Of a stretch of DNA of 64,000 nt, positions 47,428-56,707 are shown one piece after another. This DNA comes from Oscillatoriales cyanobacterium RM2_1_1. GTDB taxonomy: Bacteria > Cyanobacteriota > Cyanobacteriia > Cyanobacteriales > Microcoleaceae. The translations under genes were made by a program, and so were the position numbers. The notes beneath the pieces are model-generated. The model did not search any database. It was not told the DNA's origin and saw nothing but the letters and a program-made list of their open reading frames with translations. Each line of letters begins with the position of its first letter. Within the stretch, counting starts at the first letter, position 1. The stretch is from contig JAAURB010000002.1 of NCBI GenBank assembly GCA_012033335.1, forward strand, positions 1 through 64,000. Reading direction: 5' to 3'.

Positions 47428-48233
47428 GAAAATCCTCTGTAAAGTCTGTGAAATATAGTTTCAGCGTTTTTCAACGTTTTTCGGCGGCTTTTGGTGTTTA
47501 ATCCGCCTGAATTCCGCCTTTATCTCCTCATTTATAGCGGTCGAATGGGTCAAAAGTCCAGAGATGCCAAAAAAACTTCTGGTTTTTTCTCAAAACTTAA
47601 CGAAAAGCCTCTAACAATATCCTTAAAAATCCCCTAGAAGCCATGACAAATGACCTTAAGGATAATGGCTAAGACTATCAAACACAGGATCTAGCCGCAA
47701 TCTCCGTCAGACACTCCTGCTTCCCCATTCGTTGAGGAACGGCTATCTAATCAAAACCCTATAGCACAGGCTTTTTGCCCGCCAGGAACGAGATGGCTTT
47801 TTTTCTATTAACCCCGTAAACCCGTATCCTTAAAAATTTATATCCAAAAAAAAACATCCTGGAGAAACCCATCCTGGAGAAATTACTTTTGATACAAACC
47901 GTCACAACAAACCGTAACAATAGGGTTCTGGAGTCAAACGGTCTAGTTTTTATCTTGCTTTGCAGGTCTAGGATCCACTATTATTTTTGATGGAAGACTT
48001 TTATGAATCGGTGAGTAGGACTTTGATGAATCCCTTCGGTAATTTGTGTGACATCTATTTTTTGAGATCCATTGAACTCTTTGAACAAAAAAATCTCTGA
48101 ACTGTTCATGGGATCAACTTCTCAATTGATCTGTTGATCTGTTTTTGATGTGTTAAAGCAACTATTATTGCCTGGAATAATTTGTTTTTCGCAAAGAATA
48201 CTTTAATCAAACCTTACTCCATTAAGAAATCCT
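47428..48233. other. Long spacer (about 800 bp) upstream of the Mrp operon
   Basis: AT-rich; holds divergent promoters for the PG-binding gene (minus) and the Mrp operon (plus). A C-like fragment (TAGCACAGGCTTTTTGCCCG) is at about 47762. A 36-codon frame from ATG 47989 has no recognisable features and is not called. Nothing else is seen. Confidence 0.45.
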
Positions 48234-48581
48234 GTGTTAGAAGCTTGTGTGTTCGCAACAGTATTGTGCGGATTTTTTGGCATCATTTTTAAGAAGAATT
48301 TGGTGATGAAAATTGTCTCCATGGATGTGATGAGTACGGGGGTGATCGCCTACTATATACTGATTGCTTCAAGAGCAGGTTTAGTTACCCCTATCGTTTC
48401 CCAAACCAGTCAGACTATTCCGAACGGCACCTATGCAGATCCCGTTCCTCAAGCCGTCATTTTGACTGCCATTGTGATTGGGTTTTCGATTCAGGCTCTC
48501 ATGCTGGTTGGAGTAATGAAGTTGGCTCGAGATAATCCGACCTTAGAAAGTACCGAGATCGAGAAAAATAATACCCTATGA
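48234..48581 (+). CDS. mrpC: Mrp-type antiporter subunit C (NuoK/MnhC-like)
   Basis: 115 residues with three membrane helices, as in NuoK/MrpC. SMDVMSTGVIAYYILIASRA and AVILTAIVIGFSIQALMLVG fit the family. Start GTG 48234; no ATG is in frame near. It is the first gene of a seven-gene run with overlapping ends. Part of a Na+/H+ (or related cation/proton) antiporter complex. Confidence 0.85.
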   Translation: MLEACVFATVLCGFFGIIFKKNLVMKIVSMDVMSTGVIAYYILIASRAGLVTPIVSQTSQTIPNGTYADPVPQAVILTAIVIGFSIQALMLVGVMKLARDNPTLESTEIEKNNTL

Positions 48582-50032
48582 GCACTTTGACAATTGCCTG
48601 GCTTACCCTGACCTTTGTTGTCGGGTTCATGATTTATCTGATCCCCAAGCTTGATCGATATCTGGCTCTATTGGTAGTGATTATTTCTGCCGGGTATAGC
48701 CTGCAAATCCTGACGGATCAAACTTCCCTTACCCTGAACCTATTAGATAATTTTGGGGTGACCTTAGTGATTGATTCATTAAGTGGTTACTTCATTCTGA
48801 CGAATGCCCTGGTTACGGCAGCTGTGATTCTTTACTGTTGGCAGAGCCATAAAACAGCCTTTTTTTATTTTCAGGTTGTGATTGCCCATGGCAGTTTGAA
48901 TGCCGCATTTATCTGTGCTGACTTTATCAGTTTATATGTGGCCTTAGAAGTGAGCGGAATCGCTGGCTTTTTATTAATGGCCTATCCCCGAACCGATCGA
49001 TCAATCTGGGTGGCTTTGCGCTATTTGTTTATCAGCAATATTGCCATGCTGTTCTATCTGGTGGGGGCGGTGTTGGTTTATCAGGCCAGTCACTCCTTCA
49101 GTTTTGCGGGGTTAGATGAAGCACCTCCGGAGGCGATCGCCCTGGTTTTTCTGGGGCTTTTGGTCAAGGGAGGGGTGTTTGTCTCAGGGTTGTGGTTGCC
49201 GTTGACCCATGCGGAATCCGAAACCCCCGTCTCTGCTTTTTTGTCTGGAGCCATGGTCAAGGCCGGGATCTATCCCCTGGTTCGATGTGCCCTAATGGTG
49301 GAACAGGTTGATCCGATTGTCCGGGGGTTTGGGGTAGGGGCAGCGCTCTTGGGGGTAGTTTGGGCCCTGTTTGAACAGGATACCAAGCGAATCTTGGCCT
49401 GGAGCACCATTTCTCAGTTGGGTTGGATTCTTGCGGCCCCTGCCGTTGGTGGGGTTTATGCCCTGGCCCATGGAGTGGCAAAAGCTGCTCTATTTCTGAC
49501 TGCTGGAGCCTTACCCAGTCGCAGCTTGAGTCAGCTCAAACTACAACCGATGAAGACCCCAATCTGGATCGCCCTAGCAATCGGGAGCCTCTCGATTTCA
49601 GGTTTTCCCCTATTGATCGGTTTTGGGGCAAAAGTATTGACTTTAAAAAGCCTATTACCCTGGCAAGTGATTGTGATGAATATCGCCGCAGTCGGAACTG
49701 CAATGGTATACGCCAAATTCATATTCTTGCCCCATAGTCAGTCAGGAGAGGGAAAACCGATTAACGGATTAGCTGTGATCCTTTTGCTGACTGCGATCCT
49801 GGCGGCAAGTGGCTTGTATTACCATGCGGATTTATATGACAAGGTATTCACTATTGAGAACGTGATCAAAGCCCTCGTTATAATCGGGATGGGCTGGCTA
49901 GCTCAGATGATTTTCTCCAGGACGGTTCAACCGTCAGAGCTCCAGCTCCCCCGGATATTTGAGAAATTTGAACACCTAGTCGGAGTCATGAGCTTGATTT
50001 TAATTCTCCTATTCTGGATTGTGGAAATATGA
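48578..50032 (+). CDS. mrpD: Mrp-type antiporter subunit D (NuoN/NdhD-like, proton-translocating)
   Basis: 484 residues with about 14 membrane helices of the proton-pumping-antiporter family. The glutamate/lysine pattern of the half channels is present: SLYVALEVSGIAGFLLMAYP, FLGLLVKGGVFVSGLWLPLT, HAESETPVSAFLSGAMVKAG and DTKRILAWSTISQLGWILA. It overlaps mrpC by 4 nt and mrpE by 4 nt. It is the only large antiporter-like subunit in the cluster. Confidence 0.93.
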   Translation: MSTLTIAWLTLTFVVGFMIYLIPKLDRYLALLVVIISAGYSLQILTDQTSLTLNLLDNFGVTLVIDSLSGYFILTNALVTAAVILYCWQSHKTAFFYFQVVIAHGSLNAAFICADFISLYVALEVSGIAGFLLMAYPRTDRSIWVALRYLFISNIAMLFYLVGAVLVYQASHSFSFAGLDEAPPEAIALVFLGLLVKGGVFVSGLWLPLTHAESETPVSAFLSGAMVKAGIYPLVRCALMVEQVDPIVRGFGVGAALLGVVWALFEQDTKRILAWSTISQLGWILAAPAVGGVYALAHGVAKAALFLTAGALPSRSLSQLKLQPMKTPIWIALAIGSLSISGFPLLIGFGAKVLTLKSLLPWQVIVMNIAAVGTAMVYAKFIFLPHSQSGEGKPINGLAVILLLTAILAASGLYYHADLYDKVFTIENVIKALVIIGMGWLAQMIFSRTVQPSELQLPRIFEKFEHLVGVMSLILILLFWIVEI

Positions 50033-50418
50033 TTGGTTTCCTTGAGGTGATCCTGCGGTTAGTGATCTGGCTTCTGCTCACCGCTAATCTGAGTCCGATT
50101 AATATTGCGATTGGGACGGGGATTGCGTTCCTACTGCCCCATCGCCGGATAGCTCCTGGGTCAATCAGTGATTGGTGCCGGGTTTTAGGGGAGATTTTGG
50201 TGGCGATTCCCCAGGCTTACAAGGAAGCTTTTGAGATGATTCTGCGGCCCCACAATTATGAAGATATTGTTTTAGAACGGGTCAAGCCCCAGCGCACCCC
50301 GGGGCTGATCTTTCTAGATGTATTCTTGATTACTTTTACTCCTAAGTCAATTGTTGTGAAATATACCCAGGATGGTTGGTATCAAGTCCATTGGGTACGC
50401 CGGAGGAATCGACGATGA
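50029..50418 (+). CDS. mrpE: Mrp-type antiporter subunit E
   Basis: 129 residues: two N-terminal membrane helices, then the MrpE/MnhE soluble domain (EILVAIPQAYKEAFEMILRP, LIFLDVFLITFTPKSIVVKY). 4-nt overlaps on both sides. Confidence 0.9.
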   Translation: MIGFLEVILRLVIWLLLTANLSPINIAIGTGIAFLLPHRRIAPGSISDWCRVLGEILVAIPQAYKEAFEMILRPHNYEDIVLERVKPQRTPGLIFLDVFLITFTPKSIVVKYTQDGWYQVHWVRRRNRR

Positions 50419-50669
50419 CTATAATTTTGATTGTCATGATTCTGGCCTTGTTGATCCCTTTGTACGAAGCCTGGCAAGATGAGGACATCTGGCAAACAAT
50501 GCTGGCCTTTTCTAGTGTTGCTACTAAGGCGGCGATCATGATTTTGTTTATCTCAGTGTTGCGGGATGATCAGATGATTGGCGTGGTCGGGGTGATTATT
50601 TTAAGTGTGGGAAATGCCGGGTTGATGTTACTGGCTCACATCATCAAGCGACTAAATGATGCCCTATGA
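50415..50669 (+). CDS. mrpF: Mrp-type antiporter subunit F
   Basis: 84 residues with three membrane helices in the MrpF/MnhF pattern (LALLIPLYEAWQDEDIWQTM, VVGVIILSVGNAGLMLLAHI). The frame is open from 50376, but ATG 50415 overlaps the mrpE stop as ATGA and gives the normal length. Confidence 0.87.
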   Translation: MTIILIVMILALLIPLYEAWQDEDIWQTMLAFSSVATKAAIMILFISVLRDDQMIGVVGVIILSVGNAGLMLLAHIIKRLNDAL

Positions 50670-50956
50670 TCGAAATCTTGAGTTATCTCTGTATTAGTAT
50701 TGGTCTGATGTTCTGGTTTTGGGGAACCTCTCACTTGGTAGGTCAGCGCTCGGTCTTATTCAAACTTCATAGCCTATCCATTTCAGATACCCTGGGGTCG
50801 ATTGCAATTATTGTAGGACTGCTGCTGAAAATTCCCAGTGAATGGCCCTTATTGATCCTGGCTATTCTCTCCTTAGCCATCTGGAACACGATGCTGGGGT
50901 ATGTATTGGCCTATTGTTCTAGTAGCCGGGAGACGAGGAATGAACCTGCCGAATGA
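50666..50956 (+). CDS. mrpG: Mrp-type antiporter subunit G
   Basis: 96 residues with three hydrophobic segments in the MrpG/MnhG pattern (LMFWFWGTSHLVGQRSVLFK, LHSLSISDTLGSIAIIVGLL). It overlaps mrpF by 4 nt and the next gene by 17 nt. Confidence 0.87.
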   Translation: MIEILSYLCISIGLMFWFWGTSHLVGQRSVLFKLHSLSISDTLGSIAIIVGLLLKIPSEWPLLILAILSLAIWNTMLGYVLAYCSSSRETRNEPAE

Positions 50957-51584
50957 TGTCTATATCTATGTAATTGTGGTGCTGCTGCCATTGGTGGCGG
51001 GCATGGTGGTTTTTCAAACCAATCCCTATCATGCTCTGGTGATTCGGGGAATTCTGGGGGCGATCGCCGCCATGGTTTACTCGGTTTTAGGGGCGGCAGA
51101 TGTGGCCTTGACGGAGGCGTTGGTCGGGACAATGCTGGCGATTACGCTCTATGCGATCGCCGTCCGTTCCTCAATGGTGATGCGCCTGGGGATGCTTCAG
51201 CTTCAAGCCAAGGATGGAGCAGAACCCCCAGAAAATGGGGATCTGGACTTTATTTCCTTAATGAAGGAACTGCGAACAATTTTTAACAAGCGCCACATGC
51301 AGCTAGAACTAGTGATCTATACAAACCCTCAAGCTCTCCACCGAGCGTTGATGGAGAAAGAAGTGCACACGACTTGTACCCGGTTGGAGACCCCAAACCA
51401 TCTCAACTCAACCCCAGATAGCGAGGCTTCATTCCCGGTATATCAACTTTTGACCCGGATTCAGCGGCTCTATGAGATCCTCCAGACAGAGCTATCAGCC
51501 TCAGGGGCCACTCTAGCCTATGTCAAGGCTCCCGACATCGATCCCGTTGATCTTCCCCTTGCCAATTTGGAGGAGGAACTCTAA
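50940..51584 (+). CDS. Mrp-type antiporter, MrpA C-terminal-like (DUF4040) subunit with soluble tail
   Basis: 214 residues. The N-terminal half is membrane-embedded and matches the DUF4040/MrpA C-terminal segment (NPYHALVIRGILGAIAAMVY, GAADVALTEALVGTMLAITL). From about residue 95 a soluble, charged tail follows (ELRTIFNKRHMQLELVIYTN and on). In other Mrp systems this segment is fused to the C-terminus of MrpA; here it stands alone. Start ATG 50940 lies inside mrpG; an open frame from 50901 exists but is less likely. Confidence 0.82.
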   Translation: MNLPNDVYIYVIVVLLPLVAGMVVFQTNPYHALVIRGILGAIAAMVYSVLGAADVALTEALVGTMLAITLYAIAVRSSMVMRLGMLQLQAKDGAEPPENGDLDFISLMKELRTIFNKRHMQLELVIYTNPQALHRALMEKEVHTTCTRLETPNHLNSTPDSEASFPVYQLLTRIQRLYEILQTELSASGATLAYVKAPDIDPVDLPLANLEEEL

Positions 51585-52246
51585 TGAGATGGATTTATGT
51601 CTTGGCCGGGATTGCCCTATTTATCAAAATGTTGATTGTACCCAACCCCAGTCTAGAGTCATTACAGACCTCGATTACCGCCCTAGTGGTTCAGGACAGT
51701 GGGGTGGCTAATGCGGTGTCCGGGATTATTTTCAGGAATCGGCTCTACGACACGATTTTTGAAGTGGTGGTGTTCACCATTGCCATTTTAGGGGTCTATT
51801 TTTTGCTGGCCGATGAAAAACCCTCCTGTGCCATTTATCAATTTACCGATCAGCCCTCCATCGTACTAGCTCGTTTGGGGGCTACAATTGCGGCGTTAGT
51901 TGGGATTGAACTGGCGATTCGAGGGCACCTCAGTCCGGGAGGTGGGTTTGCGGCGGGGGTAGCGGGGGGGACAGCTATTGGTCTGATTGCGATTACTTCC
52001 TCCCCAGAATGGATGCAGTCAATTTACAAGCGCTGGCACGCTGCGACCTGGGAAAAGGTTTCAGTTCTGGTGTTTATTGTCCTCTCAGCAATTACTCTGG
52101 TTGGGATTGAGCTGCCCTATGGGGAATTGGGAGCCCTATTCAGTGGTGGCATCGTTCCAATCTTAAATATTTTGGTGGCGGTTAAAGTGACGCTGGGATC
52201 CTGGGCGGTGATTCTAGTGTTTGTTCACTATCGGGGATTGTTGTAA
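51584..52246 (+). CDS. mrpB: Mrp-type antiporter subunit B (MnhB domain)
   Basis: 220 residues. After an N-terminal helix and a lumenal stretch, VVFTIAILGVYFLLADEKPS precedes an MnhB core with GHLSPGGGFAAGVAGGTAIG and ELGALFSGGIVPILNILVAV. Its ATG overlaps the preceding TAA by one base. Last gene of the operon; repeat B follows. Confidence 0.9.
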   Translation: MRWIYVLAGIALFIKMLIVPNPSLESLQTSITALVVQDSGVANAVSGIIFRNRLYDTIFEVVVFTIAILGVYFLLADEKPSCAIYQFTDQPSIVLARLGATIAALVGIELAIRGHLSPGGGFAAGVAGGTAIGLIAITSSPEWMQSIYKRWHAATWEKVSVLVFIVLSAITLVGIELPYGELGALFSGGIVPILNILVAVKVTLGSWAVILVFVHYRGLL

Positions 52247-52253
52247 GAGATTG

Positions 52254-52322
52254 TTACAGTATTTTCAATCCCGTGGGGTATGGTTTTGAGTTCATACCCC
52301 AGCAGCCTGGGAAAAGCTGTAT
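52254..52322 (+). repeat. Dispersed repeat family B, short copy with altered centre
   Basis: TACAGTATTTTCAATCCCGT then GGGGTATGGTTTTGAG-TTCATACCCC (palindromic centre, different sequence but same design) and CAGCAGCCTGGGAAAAGCTG-TATA. The changed but still self-complementary centre is notable. Confidence 0.7.
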
Positions 52323-52369
52323 AGGGAATGATTGCGAGGAATTATGATAGGAATTTATCAGCCATACCC

Positions 52370-53682
52370 ATGAATTTATATCTGGGGATTGATTTTGGCA
52401 CATCTGGGGCTCGGGCCATTGTCCTGGATCAAGCCCAGCAAGTCCAGGCAGAAATTCAAAAATCCTTGACTTCGCCCTCAGTAGCCGAGCCTAGCCAATG
52501 GAAAACAGTTTTATTGGAGTTGCTGGCTGAGATCCCTTTGGGGTTAAGACAGCAACTTCGCGCGATCGCCCTGAATGGCACTTCCGGTACTGTTTTACTC
52601 TGCAACTCCCAGGGAGAGCCCCTGGGAGCTTCCCTACTTTACAACGATGCCAGAGGGGCAGCGGTTCTAGGTCAGATTCAAGCCATGGCTCCAGCAAATC
52701 ATCCCGTTCTGAGTGCCATGTCTAGTCTGGCAAAGCTATTGTGGTGGCAGGGGCAGGGGGCTGTAGAAGTATCGCTTTCCTCTATGGAGTTACTCACCTC
52801 AGCTGGGCTCCCTCCGGTTTATTTTTTACATCAGGCCGATTGGCTGGGGTTTTTATGCCATGGTCAACTGGGAATCAGTGACTATCATAATGCTCTAAAA
52901 CTGGGCTATGACGTGGAGAATTTATTCTATCCCCCTTGGCTGACCCAAGGGATTGCCAATACGGCTCAGACTTTTATCCCCCGGCTGCCTCGCGTGTTGG
53001 CCCCTGGAACGGCGATTGGCTCAGTCACCCCAGCCATGGCTCAACGCTTTCAGTTCCCCCCGGATTGTCAGGTTTGTGCCGGAACCACTGATAGCATCGC
53101 GGCGTTTCTGGCCAGCGGAGCCCGAGAACCGGGGGCAGCAGTCACCTCCCTGGGTTCGACCCTGGTGATTAAATTGCTCAGTCAGCAGCGGGTGGAAAGC
53201 GCTCCCCATGGCATCTATAGTCACCGCCTGGGGAATCTGTGGCTGGCTGGAGGCGCATCAAATACAGGGGGGGCGGTACTGCGACAGTTCTTTACCGATG
53301 GGGAGTTGAAAACCCTCAGTGCCCAAATTGATCCGAACCAGCCCAGCCCGCTTGACTACTATCCCTGGTGAAGCCGGGCGATCGCTTTCCCATTAATGAT
53401 CCAGATTTAAGGCCCCGAATGGAGCCGCGACCCGAGGATGCTGTAGCTTTTCTCCAGGGCTTGCTTGAGGGCATTGCCCGGATTGAAGCCCGAGGGTATC
53501 AACTTTTACAGGCATTGGGGGCCAGTCCTTTAACCCAAATTTATACTGCCGGGGGTGGAGCTCAAAACCTAACCTGGAGCGCTATTCGCTCCCGTTATCT
53601 GCCCGTACCCTTGATCAATCCACACCATACTGAGGCTGCCTATGGAACAGCGTTGCTGGCGATGGGAACCATGGGGCTGTAA
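52370..53682 (+). pseudogene. FGGY-family sugar kinase (ribulose/xylulose kinase-like), frameshifted (possible sequencing error)
   Basis: Frame one starts at ATG 52370 (MNLYLGIDFGTSGARAIVLD) and runs to CAGTTDSIAAFLASGAREPG, VTSLGSTLVIKLL and PSPLDYYP; frame two continues KPGDRFPINDPDLRPRMEPR and FLQGLLEGIARIEARGYQLL to YTAGGGAQNLTW and the end. At 53363-53372 TATCCCTGGTGAAG needs one more C to read DYYPLVKPGDRF, so a single-base loss in a C run explains the split. The protein is like the cyanobacterial/plant XK-1-type sugar kinase group, which is described as D-ribulose-active. Confidence 0.85.
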
Positions 53683-53858
53683 CAAAAAGTCATGTTCAAA
53701 TTGATTTTGGCTGAAATTTATGTCGAATCTTTGCAAAAGATTCCCATAGAAATTAAAGTTGCCGAAAATTGAATCGGGTCAGGGCGAATAGAACCTACCT
53801 TTGAAACCATTAGGAGTCAAGACTGTATCCAATTAATTCAAATTAATACAGTAACGAT

Positions 53859-54941
53859 ATGGGAGCACATAAGCGAGTTGGGATTTTAACCAGTGGTGGG
53901 GATTGTGCCGGATTGAATGCTGTAATTCGAGCTGCGGTCTATCGAGCAGTGGGAACCTACGGTTGGGAAATTTTAGGAATTCGGCAGGCGACGGTTGGAC
54001 TGATGCAGCGTCCCCCAGAGGCGATCAATCTCACCATTGATCAGGTCAGCTCTATTCTGACCACAGGGGGCACGATTCTGGGAACAACCAATAAAGGTGA
54101 TCCCTTTGCTTTCCCGATGACCAACGGAGAAACCCGCGATCGCTCGGAGGAAATTATCGAAGGGTATCATCTTCTAGGACTCGATGCCCTGATCGGGATT
54201 GGTGGGGATGGCAGTCTGGGAATTCTGCGAAAGCTAGCTCAGCAGGGGAAGCTCAATCTGGTAGGAATTCCTAAAACCATTGACAATGATGTGGGCAGTA
54301 CGGAGCTTTCAATCGGGTTTCATACAGCGGCGACCATTGCCACAGAAGCCATTGATCGCTTGCATTTTACGGCGGCGAGTCATAGCCGGGTGATGATTGT
54401 TGAAGTTATGGGTCGAGATGCAGGACATATTGCGCTGCGGGCTGGAATTGCGGGGGGAGCCGACGTGATTTTAATTCCAGAGATTCCCTACAGTTTGACC
54501 AAGATCTGCCATCACCTGGTCGAACGCCAGAAACAGGGTAAAAACTATGCAATTGTCGTCGTTGCTGAGGCAGTCAAGAGCGAAACGGGGGAATCCGTTA
54601 GCAGTACAAATACCCTAGGTCAGACTCGGTTAGGAGGAGTGGGCCATTATCTGGCAGAGCGGATCTCTGCCTGTAGTAGGGCAGAAACCCGGGTGACCGT
54701 GTTGGGTCATGTCCAGCGGGGCGGCATACCAACGGTAACGGATCGGGTGATTGGCTCTGCGTTCGGGGTGGCTGCGATTGATCTGATTGCTGAGGAAAAC
54801 TACGATCAGATGGTGGTCTGGCGGAATCGAGAGATTGGCAGTGTACCGATTGCTGAGGCGATCGCCCATTATCAGGCGGTTGATCCGAATGAGATTCTAG
54901 TTAAGACAGCCCATAGTTTAGGCATCTGCCTGGGCAATTGA
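53859..54941 (+). CDS. pfkA: ATP-dependent 6-phosphofructokinase
   Basis: It phosphorylates fructose-6-phosphate in glycolysis. 360 residues. GILTSGGDCAGLNAVIRAAV is the nucleotide glycine loop, IGGDGSLGI and GIPKTIDNDVGSTELSIGF (with the catalytic D-x-D) lie at about residues 105-155, and EVMGRDAGHIALRAGIAGGA is the sugar site. GGDGS (instead of GGNGS or GGDDT) fits ATP rather than PPi use only partly, so cofactor choice is inferred from family. Independent gene after the sugar kinase. Confidence 0.95.
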   Translation: MGAHKRVGILTSGGDCAGLNAVIRAAVYRAVGTYGWEILGIRQATVGLMQRPPEAINLTIDQVSSILTTGGTILGTTNKGDPFAFPMTNGETRDRSEEIIEGYHLLGLDALIGIGGDGSLGILRKLAQQGKLNLVGIPKTIDNDVGSTELSIGFHTAATIATEAIDRLHFTAASHSRVMIVEVMGRDAGHIALRAGIAGGADVILIPEIPYSLTKICHHLVERQKQGKNYAIVVVAEAVKSETGESVSSTNTLGQTRLGGVGHYLAERISACSRAETRVTVLGHVQRGGIPTVTDRVIGSAFGVAAIDLIAEENYDQMVVWRNREIGSVPIAEAIAHYQAVDPNEILVKTAHSLGICLGN

Positions 54942-54977
54942 GTCCCTGGGCTGATTGAGTAAAATCTGGATTTGATT

Positions 54978-56366
54978 TTAGTCCTGGGGCTTTTTAGAAA
55001 AAGAATAGCGCTGGTCAGCAACTTCCTCCAGTTTTTGACGCACCTGAGGATAGTTATTGAGTACTTGGAGAAAATCTCGTTTTTCTAGAACGAAGAGTTC
55101 ACAGTAGGTTAAGGTTTTCACAGATGCCGTACGGCGCATCGAACAAAGCAGGGCAATCTCACCAAAAAATGACCCGGCAGACATGGTTCTGTAGATTGTT
55201 TTTTTGTCATTCTCTTCAGAAAAAGCCTCAAGTGCGCCATGGTTAATAAAATACATCTCATGGCCGATTTGTCCCTCTCGAATCACATATTCCCCTGGGG
55301 GCAAAATAATCGGCTCCAGCTTCATCACTAATTCCTCAATAAAGCCAGATTTGACTTCTTGAAAGAGGGGGACTTGTTGCAAGAGATCTTGATAGAGGTA
55401 GAGATAGACCTTGGCCTTTAAGGAGTTGGGAAGTTCATCCAAAAATTCTATCCCTAATGAAGTATCTCGACTATATTCCCACATATATTGATAATATCTT
55501 CGGACTTGCTTTTGCAGCGGATGGGGAATTTTGCGCTCGCCCATATAAGACTGAATCTGGGTAAGTTTTTCACGAAAACGAGACTTAGTTGCATTCAAAT
55601 TGGCAATCAAAGCGGCTACATTACCAATGATAAAAGCGTACATTGAAACCCCTAAAAACATCACCATCAATGTAAAAATAATCTCAATATCATTCTTAGG
55701 GGTAATGTCTCCATAGCCAACGGTGGTTAAGGTGGTAATCGACCAGTACAAAGAACGCAAATATTTGGTACGGGGAGGATATTGACCCAGGTCAGCAGTG
55801 GTTAACCAAGACTCACTAAACCCAGAGGTAATGCTACCAATCAGAAACCATAAACAAGCCACCCAGTGATCAATCAAAGCAATGATAATGACAAACTCAA
55901 ACATTTGAATAGCTACGGGATTAATGTCAACTTTGTTCTCCCATTTTCGAAAAATTTTAATGCAATAAATTCCTCGCAATAATCGAGGAATTCTCAATAA
56001 TCCCAGAAGTGAAATCGATGCGGTAGGAAATAGTAGCCTGGCCATCAAATCAAGGGGTAGACTCGATAATAGATTGAGCTTAAAATCTCTATAAAAATAA
56101 TACTGTCGGATTTTTTGTGGATCAGTAATTAGCTCTCCATGATCCGTATATCCAATGTAGAATCGCAGAAAAATATCACTAATCAAAAGCAAATCAGTTA
56201 AACAATCCAATATGATCCAGATCTGACCTGATGCACCCTGAAACGCAGCTCGAAAGGGAATGATCAGGAAGTTGTAGAGGGTCACCAGAACAATTAAAGC
56301 TTCCCAAAAGATTACGGGTTTAGTGTTGGGATGGAGGGTTGGCATATCTCGGTTTCCAGGCAACAA
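54978..56366 (-). CDS. Voltage-gated/cyclic-nucleotide-type K+ channel (6TM plus CNB domain)
   Basis: 462 residues. Six membrane segments (about 15-265), with a pore loop and K+ selectivity filter in TLTTVGYGDITPKNDIEIIF. A C-linker (about 265-340) leads to a cyclic nucleotide-binding domain (about 345-450), with GEYVIREGQIGHEMYFINHG and the phosphate cassette GSFFGEIALLCSMRRTASV. The fourth segment (ISLLGLLRIPRLLRGIYCIK) has arginines as in voltage sensors. Convergent with pfkA. Similar to EAG/CNG-like channels of cyanobacteria; ligand and gating unproven. Confidence 0.93.
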   Translation of the reverse strand: MLPGNRDMPTLHPNTKPVIFWEALIVLVTLYNFLIIPFRAAFQGASGQIWIILDCLTDLLLISDIFLRFYIGYTDHGELITDPQKIRQYYFYRDFKLNLLSSLPLDLMARLLFPTASISLLGLLRIPRLLRGIYCIKIFRKWENKVDINPVAIQMFEFVIIIALIDHWVACLWFLIGSITSGFSESWLTTADLGQYPPRTKYLRSLYWSITTLTTVGYGDITPKNDIEIIFTLMVMFLGVSMYAFIIGNVAALIANLNATKSRFREKLTQIQSYMGERKIPHPLQKQVRRYYQYMWEYSRDTSLGIEFLDELPNSLKAKVYLYLYQDLLQQVPLFQEVKSGFIEELVMKLEPIILPPGEYVIREGQIGHEMYFINHGALEAFSEENDKKTIYRTMSAGSFFGEIALLCSMRRTASVKTLTYCELFVLEKRDFLQVLNNYPQVRQKLEEVADQRYSFSKKPQD

Positions 56367-56707
56367 ATGGTTCAGGCTTGAGGGAATATAATGGTAGGGC
56401 CTGACCCATTCTAACGGTCAGAAATCCTGAAAAGCGATTAGAATCTCAGGTTTGATAGATTTCTGGGAGGATTCTCAGGATATTAACCGGGTTCCCTTCA
56501 CCCCATCTCACAAATTATTTGTGATTACCAGATCAAATGGGTTCTGTTGGATATGTCCTACTCCAGACAAGAACCCGATTCTGATGTAGATTCCATAGAC
56601 ATTAGGATGACTTCAGCTTGCTCTCAGCCTAGATTCAGTTGATTTTAGTTTAATAGACATCAGCCTGATCAAAATCCGATATCTTCTCTGTTTTAGGAAA
56701 CTAGACT
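56367..56707. promoter_or_regulatory. Divergent spacer between the K+ channel gene and arsS
   Basis: 341 bp between divergent genes; both promoters should be here. No operator or ArsR-like site was recognised by eye. Confidence 0.4.

Noticed and set aside
47989-48099. 36-codon open frame MEDFYESVSRTLMNPF... upstream of the Mrp operon
   Set aside because: No ribosome site and no features; too short to support.
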